Positions 1 through 8,297 of a stretch of DNA of 64,000 nt are shown here, in pieces. Position 1 is the first letter of the stretch, and each line of letters starts with the position of its first letter. The stretch is from positions 1-64,000 of the forward strand of contig CAVBWZ010000004.1 in assembly GCA_963599445.1 (NCBI GenBank), given 5' to 3'. Source of the DNA: UBA9732 sp963599445. GTDB taxonomy: Bacteria > Spirochaetota > Spirochaetia > Sphaerochaetales > Sphaerochaetaceae. The translations under genes were made by a program, and so were the position numbers. The notes beneath the pieces are model-generated. The model did no database searches, was not told the origin of the DNA, and saw nothing but the letters and a program-made list of their open reading frames with translations.

Positions 1-107
1 GCCATTGCTTTTTCAAATCCTTGAAATCCCGTGTTGACAGCTTTGAACAAATAAAAAGAGCATGGATGTCTAAAGTTTGTCTACCACAACAAAGGAAGGA
101 CGGATCC

Positions 108-326
108 ATGCTCGAATTGTGTCCCCAGTCTATTGAAATCCTGCTGCCTTGTGAACCCTTCAGGAAGACCTCGAGCGAAATCATAGGAGAAGACCTGTAC
201 ATAAGGTTCGAGCCCAGCGTGGAAGTGGAGAAGTGCCCGCATTGCGGGGAGGAGCAGAGGGTGCATGCATGGAGGTGGATCAGGCTGGACGGGCCTCAGG
301 TAGGGATCCACAGGCATGCCGCATGA
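108..326 (+). pseudogene. Short zinc-knuckle ORF, possible truncated ISL3-type transposase N-terminus
   Basis: A 72-residue ORF. The ATG at 108 is chosen over the upstream in-frame start because GGAAGGA lies 7 nt before it. The only recognisable motif is one zinc knuckle, CPHCG, near residue 43, after about 40 residues that resemble the leader before the N-terminal zinc finger of ISL3-family transposases. Those proteins are normally about 400 residues with further zinc-binding cysteines, so this would be only the beginning. The stop overlaps the next ORF as ATGA, suggesting translational coupling or a deletion junction. The ISL3 link is a resemblance only. A small free-standing zinc-ribbon protein is the alternative. 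Confidence 0.4.
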
Positions 327-778
327 GCATCAGGGACATTCTCATCGAGGAAAGCAGAAGGCTCGATGAAATCATCGCAATGGCGATGGAGGATCTGAAG
401 AAAGCCCCCGAGGGCAGCCTGTCGTCAGGAAAGAACAGGGGGAAGGTTCGTTTCTACCTGCATACCGGTACAAGGGTCGCCTACCTTTCAAGGAAAAGGG
501 ACATGGCCTGCATCAGGGCCTTGGCCCAGAAGGCGTATGCACGGAAAGTCCTGAAGGCAGCCTGCAGGCAGAAGACCATCCTGGACAGGTTCCTTGCAGA
601 CTACGACCCTCAGGCGGTCTCAGGCATCTTCATCGACGGAAGACATGACGGACTGTTTACGCCATACTTGGACAAACCCCTTGAGGACGAACCGCTCTCC
701 TTCGGTCCGGCTCCTGCAGTGGACCTTGAACTCGTATCCAAGTTGAAAGACATCTGCTCAAGGCTTCTCGAAGGCTGA
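323..778 (+). pseudogene. N-terminal part of a hypothetical protein family, probably truncated
   Basis: A 151-residue ORF whose ATG overlaps the preceding stop (ATGA). It has an acidic helical start, a GSLSSGKNRGKVRFYLH strand-like segment, then a basic helix (YLSRKRDMACIRALAQKAYARK). This order resembles the N-terminal third of a larger bacterial and phage hypothetical family, in which a nuclease-like C-terminal domain normally follows. Here the frame stops soon after a GLFTPYLDKPLEDEP segment, so the C-terminal domain appears to be missing. Function unknown. The family resemblance is from memory and is moderately uncertain. It is followed by repeat arrays with no terminator. Confidence 0.45.
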
Positions 779-860
779 TGTATGTCAGGAACCAGACTTC
801 TCACCGGAAAAAACTTTTTCCAAAGACTACTTGACCAACAAATTTTCGGAAGACCCCCAA

Positions 861-917
861 TCTAGACGTTCTGGTCTATCTAGCCGCTCTAGCCAATCCA
901 AAACGGTCTAGATTTCA
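861..917. repeat. Degenerate ~10-nt tandem array (TCTAG/TAGCC type)
   Basis: Successive units TCTAGACGTT, CTGGTCTATC, TAGCCGCTC, TAGCCAATCC, AAAACGGTC and TAGATTTC can be read at 9-10 nt spacing. No gene overlaps it. It is the first of three neighbouring arrays in the 780-1103 spacer, each with its own unit. Confidence 0.5.
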
Positions 918-930
918 TGGCTTGTGGGAC

Positions 931-990
931 GCTCAGGTGCGGTCAGGTACCATCAGGCACACTCAGGTACTCTCTAAAACGCTCTACTTC
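931..990. repeat. Decamer tandem array with TCAGG core
   Basis: Six 10-nt blocks in strict register: gctcaggtgc, ggtcaggtac, catcaggcac, actcaggtac, tctctaaaac, gctctacttc. The first four keep TCAGG at the same position and the last two are decayed. It is intergenic and not a CRISPR, since there are no separate spacers. Confidence 0.75.
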
Positions 991-1000
991 AATCCTGATT

Positions 1001-1070
1001 CAACCGTCTTCAAGCGCCACAAGAGTCTCAACCGCCATAACCGCCTCATAAGCCACAAGCGCCTGAGTGA
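1001..1070. repeat. 9-nt tandem array (CAAGCGCCA type)
   Basis: Consecutive 9-mers CAAGCGCCA, CAAGAGTCT, CAACCGCCA, TAACCGCCT, CATAAGCCA and CAAGCGCCT run from 1011 to 1064. It lies just downstream of the slyX stop and is directly abutted by the TCAGG array. Confidence 0.75.
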
Positions 1071-1103
1071 AGTGATGACGTAGACCGCACAAAGGCCAAG
1101 AAG

Positions 1104-1334
1104 TCAATAGTGGGGTGGACGGCGGTTGGGACGTGCCTCAGTATCCAGCTCCTCCACCCTCTTTGCAAGCACCTCGTTCTGCCGCTCAAGGCGGGAGACC
1201 AACAGCTGCTGCTCCGTCACGATGTCGTTGAGCTGACGGACGGTGTCCTGAAGATAGGCCATGTCGGTTTCGAGCTTGGTTAAGGCTTCAGTTAGAGAAT
1301 CAACAGATTCAACCTTTTTTGTTGCAATATCCAT
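1104..1334 (-). CDS. slyX: SlyX family coiled-coil protein
   Basis: A 76-residue protein that is almost entirely one predicted coiled coil (about residues 10-65, leucine and glutamine heptads) and ends in PPHY, the conserved C-terminal signature of SlyX. Family members are usually 70-80 residues, so the length is complete. The molecular role of SlyX is not established. The gene stands alone, divergent from the WYL regulator. No Shine-Dalgarno precedes the ATG. Instead a good -10 (TATAAT) ends 8 nt upstream, so the transcript is predicted to begin about 1-2 nt before the start codon. Confidence 0.85.
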   Translation of the reverse strand: MDIATKKVESVDSLTEALTKLETDMAYLQDTVRQLNDIVTEQQLLVSRLERQNEVLAKRVEELDTEARPNRRPPHY

Positions 1335-1342
1335 ATGTGGGG

Positions 1343-1371
1343 ATTATACTTCATGTTGCATATTGTTGCAA
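1343..1371 (-). promoter_or_regulatory. slyX promoter, leaderless type
   Basis: On the minus strand, TTGCAA (1371-1366), a 17-nt spacer and TATAAT (1348-1343). The expected start point near 1336 almost coincides with the ATG at 1334. GTTGCA occurs three times between 1320 and 1371, and could serve as operator half-sites for the divergent WYL protein (inference). Confidence 0.7.
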
Positions 1372-1451
1372 TTGACAACTGATTCGAGAATCTACAAGGG
1401 ATAGTGCAACATGGAAAATGCGACGCAAAACAAAAGGAGACGCGCAGCAGA

Positions 1452-2489
1452 ATGAAAGGAGAACGTGTTGCACAGCTGGAGCTCATACTACGAAGCCACC
1501 CGGAGGGATTAAGGAAATCGGAGATAGCACGAAGGATAGGCGTCCATAGAAGCACCATTGGAAGATACATAGACGAACTCAAGCAGTACAGCGACATATA
1601 CGAGGACAAGAACCTCGTGAAGATACTGCCAAAGGATGGAGAGGAGCCACTGGCCCTGAGCATCTATGAGAGCCTTGCACTGAACATGGGCGCAGAGATG
1701 CTGCTGAGCAACTCGGAGTTCACGAACCCGCATCTGGCATCGGGCTTGAGGAAGATAGCCATGGGGATGCAGAACTACGCCCCCAAGATAAGTGCAAACA
1801 TCGTGCAGCTTGCAGACGAGATAGAGAACGAGGCGTACAGAAAGGCGTCCTCCAGCCAATGCAACGCCGTGCTGGATACGCTCATCGATGCGTGGGTTTC
1901 CGGCAAGATAGTGAGGATAGTTCATTCGTCCAAGATTCCCAAGGCGGCCGCACCCCAGGACGAATGCAACAAAGGCGGTGGCCAAGTCCAGGACGACACA
2001 TTCCTCCCCGTGGACGAGGAGACCGAGCTGGCCCCCTACTTCATAGGCTATGTGGAGAACGAACAGGGCCGCAACCCAATCACGGTGACCGGAAGGCTTA
2101 GGCATACAGCGGAGATCGTGACCATAGATATATCGGCCATAAAGGACGTGACCATACTCAACGAGACCTATACGATTCCGGACAACCTCAAGGCGTTCAG
2201 GCGCAGGGAGCCGCTGTACTCGGACGATGTCATAGACACGATCCACCTTGAGCTGTTGGTGCATCAGAAGAGCGCACTCAACTCGTTTGACACGCTGGCC
2301 CACGGCAGGATAGAAAGCAGAAAGCAGGAGGATGGCTCGCTTAGATGCACGTTCGACGCCGAGAACTCCATAGAGCTCATCCTAAGGATAATCCAGTGCG
2401 GCAACGCAGTCGAAATCCTAGGCCCGGCGTCGTTCAGGACACGCTTCGTGGGATACCTGTCCAAGATACTCTCCATGTACGAAAAATAG
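1452..2489 (+). CDS. WYL-domain transcriptional regulator
   Basis: A 345-residue protein with an N-terminal winged helix (residues 5-50, KSEIARRIGVHRSTIGRYID) and a WYL-type C-terminal half, including a VSGKIVRIVH strand and a TVTGRLRHTAEIVTIDIS core. WYL regulators respond to small ligands or nucleic acids and often control defence or stress genes. The ATG at 1452 is preferred to the in-frame GTG at 1404: AGGAG lies 12 nt upstream and the HTH starts right after it. An insert rich in Gly, Asp and Gln (about 170-200) splits the WYL region. It is divergent from slyX; the target is unknown and could include its own promoter region. Confidence 0.75.
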   Translation: MKGERVAQLELILRSHPEGLRKSEIARRIGVHRSTIGRYIDELKQYSDIYEDKNLVKILPKDGEEPLALSIYESLALNMGAEMLLSNSEFTNPHLASGLRKIAMGMQNYAPKISANIVQLADEIENEAYRKASSSQCNAVLDTLIDAWVSGKIVRIVHSSKIPKAAAPQDECNKGGGQVQDDTFLPVDEETELAPYFIGYVENEQGRNPITVTGRLRHTAEIVTIDISAIKDVTILNETYTIPDNLKAFRRREPLYSDDVIDTIHLELLVHQKSALNSFDTLAHGRIESRKQEDGSLRCTFDAENSIELILRIIQCGNAVEILGPASFRTRFVGYLSKILSMYEK

Positions 2490-2567
2490 GGCTTTTCAGA
2501 ACACGGCAAGACCACGGAAGTACACCAAGCCAGCATAGCCCGATGCCCCTGAAAACGCATTTCTCTA

Positions 2568-2596
2568 TTGTAAATATATCGTTTTGCGATTATCCT
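2568..2596 (+). promoter_or_regulatory. Putative nifJ promoter
   Basis: TTGTAA (2568-2573), a 17-nt spacer and TATCCT (2591-2596) in the 250-nt spacer before nifJ. This implies a leader of roughly 135 nt. No riboswitch-like structure was recognised in that leader. Confidence 0.5.
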
Positions 2597-2741
2597 ATAC
2601 AAAACAGGGGAAGGGATATTGCGCCCTTTTCCTATGCCGTCTGCACAAGTGCCAGCCGACCATGTGCCAGCACGAAGCGGACGGTCCAAAATTCAAAGCA
2701 ATGCCTGAAGATGCAGGCTAATAAATCGAGGAGGATTTTTC

Positions 2742-5700
2742 ATGGTGAGAAAAATGAAATCCATGGACGGCAACAACGCAGCCGCGCACGTAAGCTATGC
2801 GTTCTCTGAAGTTGCTGCTATCTACCCTATCACTCCATCCAGCCCAATGGCTGACTTCGTAGACCAGTGGAGTGCAAATGGACTGAAGAACATCTTTGGA
2901 ACACAGGTCAAAGTTGTTGAAATGCAGTCTGAAGCAGGAGCAGCGGGAGCTGTCCACGGAGCTTTGGGATCAGGTGCCCTCACAACCACATACACCGCAT
3001 CCCAGGGACTTCTTCTTATGATTCCAAACATGTACAAGATCGCTGCGGAGCAGCTTCCATGCGTGTTCCACGTAAGCGCACGTACAGTCTCCACACATGC
3101 CCTGAACATCTTTGGCGACCACAGCGACGTCATGGCATGCCGCCAGACAGGTTTCGCAATGCTCTGCGAAGGCAACGTCCAGGAAGTCATGGACCTTGCA
3201 CCTGTTGCACACCTTGCAGCACTCACAGGAAAGGTTCCTTTCATCAACTTCTTCGACGGTTTCCGCACAAGCCACGAAATCCAGAAGATTGCAGTATGGG
3301 ACTATGAGGACCTCAAGGACATGTGCGACATGGATGCAGTCAAGGCATTCAGAGCACATGCACTCAACCCAGAGCACCCACACATGAGGGGAAGCCACGA
3401 GAACGGAGACATCTTCTTCCAGCACAGAGAAGCCTGCAACAAGTACTATGACGAGCTTCCGGCAGTCGTAGAGGACTACATGGGCAAGATCAACGCCAAA
3501 CTTGGAACGGACTACAAACTCTTCAACTACTACGGAGCTCCAGATGCAGACCGCGTAATCATTGCAATGGGATCCATCTGCGACGTTGCAGAAGAGGTCA
3601 TCGACTACCTCAACGCACACGGCGAGAAGGTTGGACTCATCAAGGTCAGGCTCTACAGACCATTTGCAGCCGACAGACTCATAAGCGCCCTTCCAAAGAC
3701 AGCCAAGAAGGTTGCAGTCCTCGACAGGACCAAGGAACCTGGCGCACAGGGCGAGCCACTCTACCTGGATGTCGTCACAGCATTCGCAAACGCAGGCCTC
3801 AACGATGTGAAGGTCATTGGCGGACGCTATGGCCTTGGATCCAAGGACACGCCACCGGCAAGCGTCTTTGCAATCTACAACGAACTCAAGAAGGATGCAC
3901 CAAAACACCAGTTCACGATTGGAATCGTCGATGACGTCACAGGACTCAGCCTTGAAGAGGACAAGAACTGTCCTAACACAGCAGCTCCTGGCACGATCGA
4001 GTGCAAGTTCTGGGGCCTTGGCGGAGACGGCACGGTTGGTGCGAACAAGAACTCCATCAAGATCATCGGAGACTACACGGACAAGTACGTACAAGCCTAC
4101 TTCCAGTACGACTCCAAGAAGACCGGCGGCGTGACGATAAGCCACCTGCGCTTTGGCGACAACCCAATCAAGTCACCTTACTACATCAACAAGGCCGATT
4201 TCGTTGCATGCCATAACCCAAGCTACGTTACAAAGGGCTTCAAGATGGTCCAGGACGTCAAGCCAAACGGCGTCTACATGATCAACTGCCAGTGGAACAT
4301 GGACGAGCTCAACCACCACATGGATGCAGCTTCCAAGCGCTACATTGCAAAGAACAACATCCAGCTCTACACAATTGACGCAATCGACCTCGCACAGCAG
4401 ATAGGAATGGGAAAGAGGACCAACACGATCCTTCAGTCCGCGTTCTTCACACTTGCAAAGGTCATGCCTCAGGAAGAGGCGATCGCCCACATGAAGGAGA
4501 AGGCGACTCAGTCCTACCTCAAGAAGGGACAGGACGTCGTTGACATGAACCACAAGGCGATCGACCTTGGCGCAACGGCCTTCAAGAAGGTCGATGTCCC
4601 AGCCGACTGGGCCAACGCAACGGACGACAAGAAGGAAGTCAAGCTCGAGGGCAAGCCAGAGCTCGTCAAGATGGTCCAGAGCATCCTTGAGCCGGTTGAC
4701 AGAATGGACGGCGACAGCCTTCCAGTATCGGCCTTCATGGATCATGTGGACGGCCAGTTCGAGCTTGGTGCAGCAGCCTATGAGAAGCGTGGCGTTGCAG
4801 TGGCGGTTCCAAAATGGGAGTCTGCAAAGTGCATCCAGTGCAACAACTGCTCCTATGTATGTCCACACGCAACAATCAGACCTTACGCACTCACAGAGGA
4901 AGAGGCCAAGAACCTCCCAGCTGCAGCACAGGTCATGGATGTCAAGGCAGGAAAGGGCAAGGGTGTCTACAAGTTCACGATTGCAATCTCCCCTCTCGAC
5001 TGTATGGGTTGCAGCGTTTGTGTAGGCGCATGTCCAGTCGGAGCCCTCACGATGGTTCCACAGGAAGAAGAGCTTGCTCAGCAGGAAGTCTTCGACTACT
5101 GCGTATCCAAGGTCGCTCCTAAGAAGGAGATGGAGGACAACACAGTCAAGGGCAGCCAGTTCAGACAGCCAATGCTCGAGTTCTCCGGCTCATGTGCAGG
5201 TTGTGCAGAGACATCATACGCACGCCTTGTCACACAGCTCTACGGCGACAGGATGTACATCTCCAATGCAACGGGTTGTTCATCGATCTGGGGCGGACCG
5301 GCTTCCACATCCCCATACTGCACGGACAAGAACGGCCACGGCCCAGCATGGTGCAACTCACTGTTCGAAGACAATGCAGAGCATGGTCTTGGAATGTACA
5401 TTGGTCAGGAGAAGATCCGCGAAGACCTTGCAGCAATGATCAAGGACCTCGCAGGTTCCGACAAGCCGGTCAAGGCACAGGCTCAGGCATGGCTCGACAC
5501 AATGGAAGACGGAGAGGCCAACAAGAAGGCTACCGCAGAGCTCATCGCAGCTCTTGAGAACTGCGGATGCGAGACAGCCAAGGAAATCCTTGACAAGAAG
5601 GAATATCTTGCAAAGAAGTCCGTATGGATCTTTGGTGGCGACGGTTGGGCATACGACATCGGCTACGGTGGTCTCGACCACGTAATCGCTTCCAAGAAGG

Positions 5701-6260
5701 ACGTCAACATCTTCGTATTCGACACAGAGGTCTACTCCAACACAGGTGGACAGGCTTCAAAGGCTTCCAACCTTGGTCAGGTCGCACAGTTTGCAGCAGC
5801 TGGTAAGGACGTCAAGAAGAAGAGCCTTGCAGAAATCGCAATGCAGTACGGCTACGTCTATGTCGCACAGGTTGCAATGGGTGCAAACCCAGCCCAGACC
5901 ATCAAGGCCATCACAGAGGCAGAGTCCTACCATGGCCCATCGCTCATCATTGGATACGCTCCATGTGAGATGCACTCCATCAAGGGTGGAATGGCCAACT
6001 GCCAGAAGGAAATGAAGAGAGCGGTCGATTGCGGCTACTGGAACCTCTTCCGCTACAACCCAGTTGCAGAGAAGAAGTTCACCCTCGACTCAAAGGCTCC
6101 AGCCGGCGGCTACCAGGACTTCCTCATGAACGAGGCCCGCTACAGCAGACTCACACGCGAGTTCCCAGAGCGCGCAACGGAGCTGTTCGAAGCCAACGAG
6201 GAAGAGGCAAAGAAGCGCTACGAGCACCTGCTCAAGCTCATTGCCATGTACAACGACTGA
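2742..6260 (+). CDS. nifJ: Pyruvate:flavodoxin/ferredoxin oxidoreductase
   Basis: A single-chain 1172-residue enzyme that oxidises pyruvate with CoA to acetyl-CoA and CO2, passing electrons to flavodoxin or ferredoxin. It is the central pyruvate-cleaving enzyme of anaerobes. Domains in order are the pyruvate-binding N-terminal domains (YPITPSSPMAD near the start), a gamma-type domain, a 2x[4Fe-4S] segment (CIQCNNCSYVCP and CMGCSVCVGACP, about residues 690-770), and a TPP-binding domain (GDGWAYDIGYGGLD, about 965) with a final cluster cysteine motif (CAGCAETSY). Length matches the family. GAGGAGG sits 6 nt before the ATG. A strong terminator follows, so it is monocistronic. Its codon use is typical of a highly expressed core gene. 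Confidence 0.97.
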   Translation: MVRKMKSMDGNNAAAHVSYAFSEVAAIYPITPSSPMADFVDQWSANGLKNIFGTQVKVVEMQSEAGAAGAVHGALGSGALTTTYTASQGLLLMIPNMYKIAAEQLPCVFHVSARTVSTHALNIFGDHSDVMACRQTGFAMLCEGNVQEVMDLAPVAHLAALTGKVPFINFFDGFRTSHEIQKIAVWDYEDLKDMCDMDAVKAFRAHALNPEHPHMRGSHENGDIFFQHREACNKYYDELPAVVEDYMGKINAKLGTDYKLFNYYGAPDADRVIIAMGSICDVAEEVIDYLNAHGEKVGLIKVRLYRPFAADRLISALPKTAKKVAVLDRTKEPGAQGEPLYLDVVTAFANAGLNDVKVIGGRYGLGSKDTPPASVFAIYNELKKDAPKHQFTIGIVDDVTGLSLEEDKNCPNTAAPGTIECKFWGLGGDGTVGANKNSIKIIGDYTDKYVQAYFQYDSKKTGGVTISHLRFGDNPIKSPYYINKADFVACHNPSYVTKGFKMVQDVKPNGVYMINCQWNMDELNHHMDAASKRYIAKNNIQLYTIDAIDLAQQIGMGKRTNTILQSAFFTLAKVMPQEEAIAHMKEKATQSYLKKGQDVVDMNHKAIDLGATAFKKVDVPADWANATDDKKEVKLEGKPELVKMVQSILEPVDRMDGDSLPVSAFMDHVDGQFELGAAAYEKRGVAVAVPKWESAKCIQCNNCSYVCPHATIRPYALTEEEAKNLPAAAQVMDVKAGKGKGVYKFTIAISPLDCMGCSVCVGACPVGALTMVPQEEELAQQEVFDYCVSKVAPKKEMEDNTVKGSQFRQPMLEFSGSCAGCAETSYARLVTQLYGDRMYISNATGCSSIWGGPASTSPYCTDKNGHGPAWCNSLFEDNAEHGLGMYIGQEKIREDLAAMIKDLAGSDKPVKAQAQAWLDTMEDGEANKKATAELIAALENCGCETAKEILDKKEYLAKKSVWIFGGDGWAYDIGYGGLDHVIASKKDVNIFVFDTEVYSNTGGQASKASNLGQVAQFAAAGKDVKKKSLAEIAMQYGYVYVAQVAMGANPAQTIKAITEAESYHGPSLIIGYAPCEMHSIKGGMANCQKEMKRAVDCGYWNLFRYNPVAEKKFTLDSKAPAGGYQDFLMNEARYSRLTREFPERATELFEANEEEAKKRYEHLLKLIAMYND

Positions 6261-6310
6261 TCGCCCAAGTTCGCCTAGAGCCAATCGTCGTTGAACACAG
6301 TTCAAACACA

Positions 6311-6342
6311 GAGGGGATCCCGTTTGGGGTCCCCTCTTTTTT
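6311..6342 (+). terminator. nifJ intrinsic terminator
   Basis: An 11-bp stem (GAGGGGATCCC / GGGGTCCCCTC with one T-G wobble), a GTTT loop and a T6 run, 50 nt after the nifJ stop. Confidence 0.92.
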
Positions 6343-6400
6343 GGCGTTTCAAAACTGCCTTTAGGCTCTGTTTCGCGATTTCATGTGACTTTTACGCTGT

Positions 6401-6470
6401 TTGATGCGTCCTAGTCCGCCCTGATGTGCCTTGATGCGCCGTAGTGCGCCCTTGTACGCCTTGATGTGAA
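6401..6470. repeat. Seven-unit decamer array (TTGATGCGCC type)
   Basis: Seven 10-nt blocks in exact register: ttgatgcgtc, ctagtccgcc, ctgatgtgcc, ttgatgcgcc, gtagtgcgcc, cttgtacgcc, ttgatgtgaa. It shares CCTAGTCCGCCC exactly with the array beside the RAYT gene (23078-23089), so the arrays appear related. It lies between the nifJ terminator and the end of the AT-rich operon. Confidence 0.8.
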
Positions 6471-6476
6471 ACCGAG

Positions 6477-7037
6477 TTAAAGAAATGTATATTCTCGATT
6501 GACTCTTGCAGCCAAACCAAACTCCTTGTCCGAGCAGTCTTCTTTTGCTCTCTTCACAGAATAGTACATATCAATTCTACTGGACTCGTTCATATGAATT
6601 GCGTAACTACTTAAATCACATTTTGAAAATGTGTATACGTTCTCATTGGTTCTTACAACAAAACCAGAATCAACCAGAATTTCATCCCCTTTGTTGTTCT
6701 TTATTTGGTCCCTAACAACGACAACTTCAGATATTCTCTCATCCTTCATCAACCGAATAACTTTCCAGCCCTCTTGGTATTCATGTTCAGCCAAATCCTT
6801 CTTAAAAACCATAAAACGTGTGGCTTCGTCTTGAACGATATGATTGGAGTTCCAAATCCATTGAACTCCAACTTCATTCGAATGAACCTCAACCGCAAAC
6901 CGTCCAAGATTGAAACGGACGAACTCTCTAAAGTTCTTATAAGGAGGCCTATACTCACCCTCAATCGATTTCAGAGTCTTCCCTTTCATTGAAGCCAAAA
7001 TTTTTAACATTTCCTCGTTCATGGTCAAATTAACCAT
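6477..7037 (-). CDS. Hypothetical protein, fourth gene of the AlbA/DUF4417 operon
   Basis: A 186-residue protein not assigned to a family. It mixes acidic and basic stretches with alternating hydrophobic residues in the first half (NFREFVRFNLGRFAVEVH), suggesting an alpha/beta fold. It has no signal peptide or membrane segment. The start at 7037 is chosen over an upstream in-frame start because AGAGGTGAG lies just before it and the ATG begins 2 nt after the preceding stop, indicating coupling. It is markedly AT-richer than nifJ, which points to recent acquisition. It is the last gene of the operon. Confidence 0.6.
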   Translation of the reverse strand: MVNLTMNEEMLKILASMKGKTLKSIEGEYRPPYKNFREFVRFNLGRFAVEVHSNEVGVQWIWNSNHIVQDEATRFMVFKKDLAEHEYQEGWKVIRLMKDERISEVVVVRDQIKNNKGDEILVDSGFVVRTNENVYTFSKCDLSSYAIHMNESSRIDMYYSVKRAKEDCSDKEFGLAARVNREYTFL

Positions 7038-7039
7038 AC

Positions 7040-7576
7040 TCACCTCTGTATAAAATGAATCTTCTGTATCAACTCTCCAAAACAAACCCTGATTTCCACA
7101 GCAGGACTCCCTATTGTTTTAGGATAAGGTCTAAAATATACATCTATTCCATCTCCAAGTTGCGATACGATTCCATGATGATTGTCTGTATATGATGTCG
7201 CTCCGCCCTCGCTGATTTCCGAATAGAAATGCATGGCTGAATCCATAGGTTTGTCTGTTTCTATAACCCTTACCCTTTTTCCTTCTCCCGCTCTACCAAA
7301 ATATCCTTGTTTGTTCATTTCGAAATGCTGAGAAACATTCAATAGATTTTGAGAATAACTGCTTTCTTCATAAGTCGTTCTCTTGACCATTTCTTCACAG
7401 AACTTCATGACCGCTTCTTCTCTATAGAACTCAACGGTATGAGTATCGGAGCGTTCATAGCGAATCCCTTTCTCGGAAACAATCAGGTCCCCATCCTTTT
7501 CTTTGAGTCTGTAAAAATAAGTTTTTTCGTACTTTGTGCTTATTCCAGATCCCAAATCATCACTCCTTGGATTCAT
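7040..7576 (-). CDS. Hypothetical protein, third gene of the AlbA/DUF4417 operon
   Basis: Up to 178 residues, unrecognised. It is hydrophilic with many Glu, Lys and Tyr, has no export signal, and ends in an amphipathic strand (EIRVCFGELIQKIHF). It overlaps the DUF4417 gene by 17 nt if the ATG at 7576 is used. A better-spaced ribosome site (AAGGAG) would instead serve an in-frame TTG at 7555, so the exact start is uncertain. It sits tightly between DUF4417 and the last gene, which argues that the products act together. Function unknown. Confidence 0.55.
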   Translation of the reverse strand: MNPRSDDLGSGISTKYEKTYFYRLKEKDGDLIVSEKGIRYERSDTHTVEFYREEAVMKFCEEMVKRTTYEESSYSQNLLNVSQHFEMNKQGYFGRAGEGKRVRVIETDKPMDSAMHFYSEISEGGATSYTDNHHGIVSQLGDGIDVYFRPYPKTIGSPAVEIRVCFGELIQKIHFIQR

Positions 7577-8297
7577 GCTCCAATTTGATTCTGTTATTCC
7601 TTACATAGGTTGTCCAATCAGGATACTGGAAAAAGGAAGTCTTTTTCTCGAACTCTCCGAATAGTGCTTTTGGCATCGAGCCATATACCAAAACCGCTTC
7701 AGGTTCCAAGTAATAAAGCATTGCCTCTAGTCCAGCCTTAAAATGGCGCCTTTCAAGGGCAGTCTTAACCACTCCATAAGAACCTATACTTACAATACTG
7801 CGTTTCTCAACACCTAAGAAAGCAAGAGGTTGAGGAAACATGCAGGTTGTGTAAGTTCTCTCATCTCCCCATCGAATATTTGGTATTACATACACACCTT
7901 TCTTCTGTAAATAATAGCCGATTGCATGATTACGATACTTGTTAAGAATCTGAGCAGCAAAAGGAGCATCCCAGTATAAAGAAGCATCGGGACTTATCAC
8001 GGCTTGATACTTCCTGAACTGTCCAGCATAAATATCTGGATTCCTAAGCAAATCTGCGAATTCAATATCATTTTCGTACTCACAGACCGCAAAGCAAGAA
8101 GGAGTTACAGAATTTCGTTTGCTAAAGGGGACAATAGCCTTTGGAATAGAAATGATATTGGGTGCTTTTATAATAGGTATTTCAAAAACACCATCAAAAT
8201 CAGCACCCTTAACCAATTCTGGATTACAGCCATCCGTGATGATGGCAGGGTTTTTAACTCCAACTGCTTTCATTGAACTTTTCTTTTTGGCAGTCAT
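7560..8297 (-). CDS. DUF4417 domain protein
   Basis: A 245-residue protein. The core has the DUF4417 signature: SPDASLYWDAPFAAQILNKY, then a YYLQKKGVYVIPNIRWGDE strand-turn around residue 140. DUF4417 is common in phages and mobile elements of gut bacteria and its biochemical role is not known. The ATG at 8297 overlaps the upstream stop as ATGA and has GGGAGG 7 nt before it, so it is coupled to the AlbA-like regulator. A second, broken copy of the central segment lies at 39,515-39,721 in this window. AT-rich like its operon partners. Confidence 0.75.
   Translation of the reverse strand: MTAKKKSSMKAVGVKNPAIITDGCNPELVKGADFDGVFEIPIIKAPNIISIPKAIVPFSKRNSVTPSCFAVCEYENDIEFADLLRNPDIYAGQFRKYQAVISPDASLYWDAPFAAQILNKYRNHAIGYYLQKKGVYVIPNIRWGDERTYTTCMFPQPLAFLGVEKRSIVSIGSYGVVKTALERRHFKAGLEAMLYYLEPEAVLVYGSMPKALFGEFEKKTSFFQYPDWTTYVRNNRIKLEHESKE

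Noticed and set aside
931..1070. CRISPR-like regular repeats
   Set aside because: Contiguous 9-10-nt units without unique spacers and no cas genes; treated as tandem arrays.
2970..4145. 391-residue minus-strand ORF opposite nifJ
   Set aside because: Cys/Val-rich shadow of nifJ codons; the sense strand encodes an unambiguous conserved enzyme.
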